From the NCBI GenBank assembly GCA_016785225.1, contig JAFBJZ010000872.1, forward strand, positions 182,501 to 246,500: 64,000 bases of DNA. The letters are read 5' to 3'. The notes beneath the pieces were generated by a model that saw only the letters and a list, made by a program, of their open reading frames with translations, was not told where the DNA came from and ran no database searches. Shown piece by piece: positions 11,617 through 23,600 of the stretch. Numbering within the stretch: the first letter of the stretch is position 1; every line of letters begins with the position of its first letter. Made by a program: the position numbers and the translations under genes. This DNA comes from Psettodes erumei. Lineage: Eukaryota > Chordata > Actinopteri > Pleuronectiformes > Psettodidae.

Positions 11617-14600
11617 CTGAGAAAGAGAAACGCAGGGTGAGCGAGGCAAACAAATTAAGACATGATAACAAATTAGATGTCATGGTTTGTTTTCATACAG
11701 ATATGTCAGTGCTTGCAGTGACGCATCTGCATGAAGACGTGAAAACACATCGGCGAGCCATGCAACTGCACATCAGCAGCCAGCTATTGAACATTTGTCA
11801 CCGCAAAGACCGCAGAGACAACCAGTTCATCCAGTGAACACACCAATGCCTGGGCTGCACGCAGGGACACCGCAGGCATGTGCTTTGAAAGATGCAACGC
11901 AAAATGGATGCTTTCTTTCCAACACACACACACACACACGTCTGAGTAGTGTGGCGGTATACGTGTGTGCCTGAGAGTGATATCTGGAGCCACTCACTGC
12001 CAGTGTCAGACGATGCTAATGAAGGGAAAAAAAATGAAGAGAGGATGAACGGAAAAGAAGAGGGAATAACAGACGGGGAGGAAGTGGGACTGATGAGATG
12101 AAGGAATGGTAATGGTGTGTGCGCGTGTGTAACAGCAAGGAGGGAAAGAAAGTGGGAGACGGAGGGTAAAACATGGTGAAGAGCGGGATGATTCATGCCG
12201 TGGGAGGATTAAAGACGCAGGGATGATTGAAAATAAGAGGAGGAGAGGCAGAAGTCGTAAAAGCCATCACAGGGGAACGGTGGTCGGACAGAGAGCAAGT
12301 GTGACAGATTGTGCCCTGAGGATGCTGCTGTTGCTATTCTCCTACCTACACACACACACACACACACATATGCACCAGCAGCTTGGCTTTTACCACTCCT
12401 CACTCTCTTGTGTGGGAGGACAGCTGTGCAGCAGTGGCCATTTTGAATTATGTAGGTCAGCGGGAGATTGTGCTCGTGCGTTTGCTGTTATTTGATGCCT
12501 GATGTATGTCAAGAGCTTGGAACTTCCAAAGCAAACGATACCAGGGGAAAAAAATGTGAACATCAGCACAGGACACACGTCTGTTATCATAAACACACAC
12601 ACACTGATGCAACACATTTCTGTGCTGCTGATGTCCATTAATGATGCAAAACAACAGGAAACACACATGCAAATGAACCATGGTGACACATGGTTCTGAT
12701 CGATCAAATAAAACCAAACAACAACAAGCAAACAAACAAAAACACACAGTTACCAAGCAGGTCTCCAGAACGAGCTGTGACAAAGACACAATTGAGTCTG
12801 GGGAGAGAGGAGACGGAGGATCATGTTCACAGGTGACTCAGCTGGGCCGCGGCGTCAACCCGTCACCTCGAGAGCCGCAGCTTTCTCCCCGCCGTAAACA
12901 CCAACACATGAGCGCTTTCTCTCCGGGCCTCCTCTCACGGGCTTCGTATCTATTTCCATCCTGTTTCGAAAGCTGTCGTCCCTTGCTCATAAATGTCTTA
13001 ATTAGAAATTATGTACATGAATGGAAAAAAATGCAACCCGCAGAGAAAAGCTCTTCAAAGGCTGTCAACTCCTCTCCTCTCCTTCTTCAGAGAGAAAACA
13101 GAGATGAGGAGAGGAGTCAGGATCAGGGGGGTGTTGCGTTGGAGGCAGCATGGGAAAAAAGAAGAGTTTAGACAGAAACCTGCAGATTAAAACAGTGAGA
13201 GGAGAACTCTGAGCAAAAGTCTTCTTATATTTAAATATGGTTAACAGCCTCATCACTTCATATACAAGTTTGACCACGCACATAATGTTTCCAACATGCT
13301 TTTCATCACTGTCCTCTTTCTCTGTTCTCATTCTGCAGCTATCTCTGACCCCAGGGCAGCAGACAACTACTGTTATTACTATTATTATGCCCCCCCCCTC
13401 CCCCCCTCTTATCCCAACCGGTCGAGGAAGATGGCTTACTCCCTCTGAGTCTACTTCTGCTAGAGGTTTCTGCCCATTTACTCTGTGATGTACCTTGAAA
13501 TAATGTACGCGTTATACAAATTTCAAGTCACAAAAGGTGAGTTGAAAGAAAAATTTTAATTGATTGAATGATAAAGCTGGCAATATTCTATATCTTTAAT
13601 GTTGTCATCAAATCCCCAAAGCATCAAACTTTCTGACTTGCCCAGTTTCTCTGTGGTACTCGTCCAACCATTCTTACTGAATATGTACAATAATGATTAA
13701 AAAATGGGTCATTGGAAACATATACTGTCATTTTTCATTTTCATTTTATTTCTTATTTTTCTTATCAAGTGTTACTCAAACAGGAGTACCGAGTTGCTGG
13801 ATATATATATATATATTAATAAAATGACTCCACCAGCAAAGCTCCAGTACTAATTGGAAATTGGGTGGAACGGTCTTTCAATTTGAATTTTTCAGATTGA
13901 ATAGACACAATAGATATTCTACTGTCCTGACCAGTCAGATTGTGTGTGATAATCTAAAGGGGCACTCAACTGAAACTTCTGTGGCTCTAGGTCTGAAGCC
14001 TAAGAACTTAACCCTGATGATAAAATGTAGGATACGCTGTTTTTGGAGCTTGACCCATCTTAAAAACTAAGGATATCGTCTTCGTCTGCTGTTTTGATAA
14101 TCTTCTTTTAATCTGTCTCTTGCGAGCCTCCCAACTTTGGAGCCGTGCAGTATAAAATCGCTGGAGTCCTCCTTTAACACGTGGCACTACAAACAGAGGA
14201 AATTCTCAGCATGTGTGTTGTATCCACAAACTGGCTCTGATGTTGACTAAATGATCCGTGCACTTGGCACAGAGCTCGGCGGTCGCAGCATCAGGAAACG
14301 AGACGACAAAGGCAAAGACTGTTTTTAGGTCTGTTTACTGGTGGGCGTGAGACTCGGTGAGTGTTTCTGCACACTGAGGGGCGATCAGGGGCACAAAGAG
14401 TTGTAGTTGAAAACATCATCTGTAACACATTACACTCCAGGAGACTCAATAATGACTACCTGATGAGGGAAAGAAAGCCTTGTTATCGTGTACAGAATAT
14501 GTGCTGCCCTTAGGAGTGAGGAAGGAATTTGCAGACAAGTGAGTGTAAAGCTGTTTGTGATGAGGGAAAGAACTAACTCAGTGGCGATGTTGAAGTAAAC

Positions 14601-17600
14601 AGAGGATGCTCTTCTCTGATCACAGATTATACCAGCCCGCCTACCTAATGCAAGTGAAATCTGCATGGTGTGACACCAGTGTGTGACAAGGAAGCAGCCA
14701 TCTTGATGCCCTCCATGTTATCGTAAAGCAGCTGCAGCGAAGCAGCAGTCACGTGTCGGCATGGTAACAGCGCCACGACTCGCGTAATGGTGTGTTTGCA
14801 GATGTAGGCAGGACCTCCATCAGCGTCTCCGGCCGAGCAGGGGCTCATACTGCCCTCCTCAGGCTGCACCGGGTAACACACACTGCCGCTCTGCACTAGA
14901 GGACTGTGGGAAAGAGTGACGTCATGTAGCACCACTAGCAGCTTGTGTCTCTGGGTTAGTGCTGATGGACAAGCGTGCGTTTCATGTCACCGAGTGGCCT
15001 CAACTGGTGCATATATGTGGTTTGCTGACCTGTATGGTCACAGTGGGTGTGACATCACCACTCCTTCAGTACCGGTTTGACTGATGAGCGCTCTCCTATT
15101 GGTCTGAATTGTCTCTCCTGTGTGTGTGTGTGTGTGAGAACGTGTGAAAGAGCAGATCTTCACAGGGATCTGTTTCCCTTTGTTGTAAGAGCAGACTGTC
15201 TGCAGAGCCAGCGTGTGCCTCTATTGTTGCTATCCCCTTTATCTCTGTCTCTGTGTTGTGATTGGTGCTTTGGCAACTAGTTGCCGCTGTGATTGGCTGT
15301 TCTCGCTAGGGTCAAGACCTGGCAGATGGGTCTATAGTGAGCGTTTAAGACGCATCATTTCTCCACTTAAATTGCTTTGAGAACGCATACACAAATTAGC
15401 CTCGTGTAGCCATGCCGACAAGTCTGCATTCACACAACAAGGACAAAGTCAGACCTAGAGCCACCAATCTAAAGCTGAGAGCCAGAGTGTGATAGTGTTT
15501 GAAAAAGTATGCAAGGTTGTCTGTCTGATGGAACGTAATGTGCCTGGGATCATGTGGTGGTATGCAAACATCCATGCGAGTCTTTGTGTTGGCATGCGAG
15601 CATCTGGTGTGTGTGCATTTTGTCTGTAAGTGTTTGGGGAGGGGCGGGGTTGGCTGAGGATCCCCCATGCAGTCTATTGATTCAATACTACCAGCGCAAA
15701 ACACAAACACACGCACAGAGCGAACTGAGGTACAGGTCAAAGGTGAGGGGGTGTATAGCCTCGGCAGCCTCGTGGCTTTCCATTCAGTCACACCGGGGTG
15801 ACACACTGAGCGTGACAACACACTCAATAGGCCCTCAGTTGTCCTTTGACACCGAGTTGGTGACGTCTGCAGTCACCGCAGCTGTGAGGGGAGGAAGCAA
15901 AGAGCAGGGACTATTACATGTGTGGCAATCACTGCAGACAAAACGTTACGTTATGAAGGGACACACATGTCTTATTTAAAAAAAGGTAATGTTAACACTA
16001 ACATTATTACATTTGTAACCCAGGTACCTTAAATGCAAACCTAATTAGCCTATGAATTGACTTTACAAATAATGACCGTCTTTAATGCATCAAGGTGATG
16101 ATGTCGGGATATCAGGCAGCTGAATGTCCCGGTCGGGCTTCAGTGTGGTTTTCTATATATTCTTTTCCCTTGCTAAGAGAAACCCATTGTGTGACATTTG
16201 ATATGTAACAATTCTGAATACAACACGTGAAATTAATTGCATGGAAGCTACTCTTTATCAATGTGTTATTCCAGCATGAAAAATGTTTTTTAAATGTGCC
16301 ACACATTATGTAGCAAACGCTAAAAATACTCTCCGTGTGTACATCGGCTGGATGGAGCTGTGGTTTTAAAGTCTGCTGATGGAGGATGCCTGTGGCCTCG
16401 GCGGTGCCAGATATGTATCAGTTGATCCAAAGTCAGGATGTGCCTCCTCCTACTTCAGCTCCACTTAATTGAGATGTCTGACTTAACCGACCAGTCAAAC
16501 AAACGCACACACAAACACCGGCATAGAGACACCCGCCTATTGTGTGGGTGAAAGACTTCAGGCCCTTCGCGGCAGAAAGAGGCAGCATGGGTAACTGGAA
16601 AAGAGCAGCCTTTAAATAGGACTGAAGAAAAACACCTAAACAAGCTAACCTAACCTAACCTAAAACACCTACACATCTGAGATTGCAAAAAACAAAAGAA
16701 GAAAAAGACAGCCCACTATGGCTTCACAACCTCCATGTGAGACGTGGAAAACCCTGAACAAGACTGACCGATCATGATGCACACAACCACTTCTACTTTC
16801 CTACCGCAGACAAGTATGCATAGGGAGGACGGCTCGCGCTCCCGTTCTCCGTCTCACACACATGTTCAGGTATTTCCTGTTAGGAGTGTGAGGTGGCCAA
16901 ACAGTATCATGGGTGACTGACTGAGCCCTGAAGTGGGCCCCATTCTTCCTCCGCTCCCTCTTCACCCTCACACTGCTCTTCTTGGCGGCGCCTCGGTCAG
17001 TGTAATGGGGACGAGGCTGAGCTGCTTGTTATCAAGAACGCTGACATTTTCTCAGTGTTTCACTGTTTGACTAGGCTGCATAAGTTGGTTTAGTGACACG
17101 AGGAAGACAGAAATGAGGCAAGAGGGAAAAGAGTGCAGTCCACCCTCCGGTTCTGAGCTTCTCCACTCTGCTGGATCGTCGCCTCACATCTGGCTTTTAT
17201 TGAGGGAGGGATTGGGTTACACACACTCTCCCCCAACCTCTCTTATGTGTGAATACCCAACCCACACACACACACACACACACATACAAGCTCTCTATCC
17301 CTCTCCTGCAGTTAATGGGTGCTGAACACTCTCCCGCTCACATGGTTACACACGAGTTTTCATACCAGGAATCATGTTACAGTCATCTTACTATCCTCAC
17401 AACTCACATTACCTCATTTTCATTTGCATGGTCTTACTCAGAATGTGCTCGAAAAACGGGAGAGAGGGAAATACTCTCCAGTAAGCAAATGTGACGGCAC
17501 TCTGCAGCGGGACACACAGCAGAGGAAGAAGCTAACCCCATTACAGGCCCGTCTCTATGAGCTTACACACTGGACAACATGGCCTGCATGAAAATCAATA

Positions 17601-20600
17601 CAGGCTGCAGTGCTGAGTATGTGCTCACCCACAGGACATGGGCTTGTGGCTGGCCCAGTAATGACAAAAACAGAGGTTGTTCCAAGATAAAATGGAAAGA
17701 TGAATAACTTCGATACTATAGATTTTATGTTCCAATCAAAGCGACAAAGCTGTGGATTAAAATTGTGTGGAAAAGAAACCCCCGCAGAAAAGGCTTCTGC
17801 TCCTTCAATTCTTAGCATTTTTTTTACATTACACTTGTGTATGTTGCATGTAATGTCACAAAACTGTGCTCATATACACACATTTTACACTCAAGTGACA
17901 ATGAAGAAAAAAATGTATTTTTGGCTGAAGGGGGACTTTAATGATTATGTAGCCAGGGGTTTTAAATGTGTTTTGCCTATTTCTCACTAAATGATCTGAC
18001 TTCCTCAAATCTCTCTACCCACGCTCTGGTTTATTTCTCTTATATTTTCCTATTCCACAGCCACACCCTCATCAGTTGCTCCTCTCTGAAGCATCTCGCT
18101 GCCCACACCCACCCTTGGCAGCCTCCCTCGTGTTCTGCTGTTGTGCAAACCATGTCTGGAATTGGGTTTGGGGCCTGGTAACCATGGCCAGAGGATACTA
18201 CCACAACCCACGGCCATGCGGCATATGAATCAGAGACTGGAACAGCACAAACAAATCTGTTGGTGTGTGTTGACAGAAACATAGAGACAGGGAGGGAGAG
18301 GAGGAAGGAGGAAGCGCTGAGGCTCATATGCGTCACGTGGCTCAGTATAGCATGCATACCACAAATGGAAAGGCTGTAAATCAAGAAGACATGACACTTT
18401 GAAACATCTACGTGTTGGGCGAAGATTTACGTACCTGCTTGCCGAGGTCCTCTCTTTCTCCTGAAAGCAGCGCCGGACTGCAGCGCCTCCAGCAGGCCGT
18501 CCATGATGCCAGTTTCATCACCCTCTGTAAACACAGCATCAAAACACGATATCAGCAACGAATCAACAAACACGAGATTAAATCGAAACGCAGAGTCAGA
18601 TTCAAACTCTTGTGTCTCACACGTACACGACCCAGTTTTTGCAACCACGTCATTTGCAATCAACACCCTACCCCGACATGCTGAATATAGACAGTTTCCT
18701 TCCCGACAACATGGCAGTGATTGGTGGTTTGGCAAAACCACCAATCACAAAATGCTGTTTCTCTCAGACACACTGACACACATGTGGGCAGGGGAGTTTG
18801 TGTTTTTTTTTAACCAGCCACGTGGCCACTTTTGCAAATTGACTACATTAACCCAGATAGGCAGTGACCCGGCTCAGCTACTGTGACTGCGAGGGGCTAA
18901 ACACTGAACACACGAACACACCCTGACTGGAGAGACACGCCCACACAAACATCCAAATACTACAAAATGAGTGATCGTGACTTACAGTTCAACTTTTTTT
19001 TATCTCCCTGTGTGTACAGATACAGTCTGTATGGGTGGTCTCTTTGATTTTGGGTTAGTTTACAACGACATTTTCTTCAGTGGCTGGTGGAATTAAATCA
19101 GGGAAGGGGGCAAATCAAGCGGGTTCCTCCATCACAGCGCTGCTGCGTCCACTCGTGTGTGAGTGTGGCCATGATTGTTTTGTGGGCAGGATTCAGTGGC
19201 ACAGCTCAGCGCTCGACCAGATGGCTTTAATTATGTCTGTTTCATCTTGAAAAGAGGCAGAGGGGTCTGGAAACGGGGGGCAATAGGGTTTGGGGTTAAA
19301 GGTTTATGTCGTCACCTCCCCACCCCCGAACACAGACAGACAGACAGACACACACACACACACACACACACAATATTTAATCCTGTAGTAAGCCGTGAAG
19401 CAGATGGCCAGTGGTCTCGTCTGTCACGTCAGAGAAAGTCTCTCACACGCTCCCCGAGCCTCGCACGGCTCACCCACACCCCTCGATGTCCGCGCTGCGG
19501 TACTGCACAGACAGCTCAGCAGGATGTAGGCCATGTTTTCCTCCTTCTGGGGAAACACATTTGGCACATTTCCACTTACAGTAATCACATGGTTGGCTTA
19601 AGCCACTGGTGGAGGGACACGGACACACAAGCCTATTTGTGAAAATGTAGCGGTGGGAGTAGCGGGACCACACAATGACCTGGCTGTGTATAAAACAGGC
19701 TTATTGTTGACAAAGTGAACTTCCAACTAAAACTACTCAGTCCTCAGGCTGTGGACTCTATACCATCATACATACAGCTCTGTAGTGGCTTTATGTCTAT
19801 GGCCTAGGGCAATACAATTTGGTAAAAGCACACATAAGATGTCTTTTATCAAAGAGGAATTTTAGTAAAGCATGTGTTTTTGTCAATCCACATGACTTTT
19901 CTGTGGGAAATGAATCTGGTTTGTTTGTGACAGTCAATAAGGAACTGGCCTCAAAAACTGGGGTGGCAAAGTCGGGCTCGGTGGAACAATGCAGCACGAG
20001 CATGCAGGCACACACCGCAGTTCACGGTACAAACGGCGAGGTACTGTCTGAGGCAACAGAGAACATAAGACGGATTAATTAGTGTAATGGCTTTAAATCA
20101 TCAGCGGTTGAAGATGTCTCCTTGGATCAGATCTGCGCTGGATGTGCACACGCACTGACACTGCCGGCCCTTTACATGCCATAACCCTAAAACCAAGTGT
20201 TCAAACCCTGAGTGAGTAACGGCCAAAACGTCACAAACACAGAGAGGGAGGCCAGAATCTTGCGTAGAGCAACAGCACGCCTAGTGGTTGCTCACTAAAT
20301 AAAGTGGACACACACAGAGGAATTTACAGTGAAGTGAGAGGTGGAACAACAGGCACTGGAAGAGAAACTGAGAAAATGTTTTTAGAGTCTGAGGAGGAAA
20401 TACAGCGTCCGAATGAGTTGGGGACAGATTTTTGATTTCCCTAATGAGTCCTGAGTGTGCCTCTTCACAGTCGCCCGGGGTGAGACATCAGGCTGCCCAG
20501 GTTTATCCCATCTGATCCCCTCTCTCACACTGTGCCTTTCTCCTCTCCTCCTGACCCTCTTTCCGAAGAGACAACAACACGGTTTAATCCCCGACACAGC

Positions 20601-23600
20601 ATCTGCTGCCCTACTCTCCTCCTTCCCTTTACCCTCCCCCACACCACTCCCTCCTTTGCTCTCTGAGTGGAGCACGAGCACTCCTAGTGGCAGTTCCCAT
20701 ACCAGCAACTGTGTGGAGGCGTAAACCACACATGCACACGCCCTTTGCCACATAGAGAGAAACACAGAGCCTCACACTCATCTTTTACAGACAGTACTGA
20801 CACCTAGCTGTGGGAAGAAGGAATAGATGGTTTCCATGCGGCTTTGGCTCATGACCAAAGATTAAATACATGAGGGCTGGATTTTTCACGACAGCAGTGA
20901 AAAGTATTTATCAGATCAAATTATAGCAGAGCTGTAACTCCAACCACGGATGTGAATGTGGACTTTTGGGTGTGGCATCTGCCAGTCCGGCACCCTGAAT
21001 CCCAAATTTTCCATGTTTCGTGAGAGCCGAACAATGCCAGCAAAAGTGCGTAATAACAACATTCTCAAAAGATGAGTAATTATCTACAAAGAATCAAAGG
21101 AGGATCAGCTATTCCCCGTAATCATCATCACATGCTCAGCACATGTGAGGCTCCGCTGAGCGAGCGCCTGTCTGTCTGGCTCACAGAGGAATGACAAGGC
21201 CACAAAATGCAAACACACGCTGACCTTCCAGGGTTTAACCAGTGGCTGGGACGTTATGTTCACACATTCGGAGAATTCGTCAGATAGTGAGGGTATGCGA
21301 GCAGAGGAGTGGGCGATTGAGAGGAAAAAAAAAAGGGAACCAGGAAGACTAGCTGCTGAAAACAGGCATCGCTTGATGGCCATCCAGCATTCGGGTCATA
21401 AACAAATACAGAACAAAGACCAGGTGTGCATATGCAGGATTTGTATGCGGTTGTGTTTGAATAGGGGGTGTAGAATGACTCCAGACGACAGGGGCAGTCA
21501 AATATGCCACCTGTATGTAAATGATCTGTAGTCCACTAATGCGCATATACGCACACAAACACACACTGGTCTTTGAAGCGCTATTGTGTTCCCTTGGTGC
21601 ATGCCCCGAGAGAGCGAACATGAGATTCGACTGCCTCAGTTTCTGCTGCAAAACGTCTGCACCATACTTTTAACACTGGGGGAAAATATCGCAAGCGGAG
21701 TGCTGCGGCTTTAAGTGCCCTTTAACAGCGCGATCCATGCGGGGGAGGGAAAGGAAAAAGTGGAGGGAGCGATGGAACAAAAGTAAGAAAGAGAGGAGAG
21801 GAGAAGCCAGCTGGAACACGGGGCGCTGGGAGGAAGGCCAGAGAGAGATTTTGTAAAAGAGTTTCACAGAACAGACACACAAATACACATTCTCACACAC
21901 ACGCACACACAAGCGCAAAGTTTCTCCAACACAAAGGCAAAGCAAAACAGAAACATTCAGGGGAAAGAAAAGACAAGTAATTTTGTTGCACGTGCACTGT
22001 AGATACACAAATACACAGAGTGCGCTGAGGCTGTGGCAGACTTTGACTGTGGAGTCCCAGGAGAACCCGACCGGAGCCGAAGAGGAGGAATGTACTGAAA
22101 CTAGGTCAGAGAGAAGGGGGAGAAAATGCCTGAGCATAAATGTGTGTCTGTGAGGCAGGATTTGAGTGTTAACTACAAGGATGAGAACGCGAGAATGTGC
22201 GAAACACATTACTACACACCACAAGCAGTTTTCTGAGTATAACAGCATCGCTGAGAAGAGAAGAAGCGTGTTTTTGGTGATAAAGAGATTTAGGCCTCCT
22301 TTTCACTTCTCTTTTGCAGAAAGCAAATCCCCTTTTCACCAGAGGAGTAAAAGAGGTCAAGTAGCTCCTGGTATACATCCTCCTCATCCTGACTTTCTCT
22401 GGAGCTGTTGTTGTCGCATGTTTACTTCAAATCATGGGTCATCAACATTAGATTAACAGCGGTCTATAAATACCGGTGGGTTGCTCTTTCACGCACACAC
22501 ACACAGACACACAAAAAACACAAAGAATCACACAGAAGTGTGGACTCTGACTGCCCCCAACTGGAATCTGAGGGAAATACAAAATGAGATGTGTGCAGCG
22601 TGTCTCCTCTCTCTCTTCAGTCACACGCAGGTAAACGGTTATGATCCAACAATCGTGACCTGCTGTGATGTCCAGGAGCTGGCTTCTCTTGAGTTTCTCC
22701 TCCTTCTCCTTCTCGGCTTTTTCCCTGGCCAGCTTGGCCTTCTTGATCTTCTCTTCAGCCTCCTTCCTCTTCTGGTTCTCCTTCACTGCTTGCTGGTGGG
22801 GGAAGGAAGAGGGAAGGAGCAAATATCAGATGGTTGTGTGGGCAAATACAGTGAGTGTGGGTGACTCTTTAAATACAAATTCAAATTGACAGATGTAAGA
22901 CGGAGCTGTTGGATGCCTTTGTGTGCAAACAAAACTTCAAACCAGTGGATGGCAGTTATTCCTGGATACTGGTAAAACAAGTTAGCTCTCATGTATAAAC
23001 TGACAATATGATGGAGTCTGTCTTTCGGTATTATGTCAATACAAACAGGTGCACAGGCTCCTGCTTTTTTTTCCTCTCATCCTGGTTTCAGATATCTTTC
23101 ATCAATTTTGTCCCCCTTCCAACTCTGTGCACGTGTGTTTTTGTGATGTATGTTTAACAAAGTCATTTCAGGGAGGTCAGGACTGACTGAAGATCACCGC
23201 GCCCCCATTTCTGAGTGATATCAGACACCAGTGTGTTCATTCACGCACCTGGAACATGTTTTTGAAAGTGTTGATGTCCCCGAAGAATTCCTCAACAGAG
23301 ATTTTTCTTGGGTCAAAGACAAAATAGTCTCCCAGGTCAGTATATTGCTTCTCCATATTCTTATGCATTAGGTCCAGCTTCTCATACTGCTCCTGTGCAA
23401 TGAGGACAAAACTGTAGAGACACTGCGTTAAGGAACATATCACTATATATCACTGTATCTTAACTGGACATAAAAAGGTTACGATGGATTGACAGATGGA
23501 TTTATGAAGAATTTTATGTTTGTTTTTTTGTTTAAGCCTCCTTACATCAACTGCTGAAATAACTCTATGAAATATGCCACTGAAAAAAAGGATATGGCCA

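Larger units (their letters stand above)
11617..18434 (-). other. diaph1: diaph1 last intron (6.8 kb)
   Basis: The intron splits the codon for Ala682. It holds the retroelement tail at 13.4 kb, (CA)n tracts near 11.92, 12.35 and 17.27 kb, a TA run at 13801-13816, a short TAACC tandem at 16645-16664, and an exon-like reading frame at 14645-14895 that is not phase-compatible with diaph1. Confidence 0.85.

Noticed and set aside
16645..16664. TAACC tandem as an interstitial telomere repeat
   Set aside because: Only about four units of a 5-mer; vertebrate telomeres are CCCTAA hexamers.
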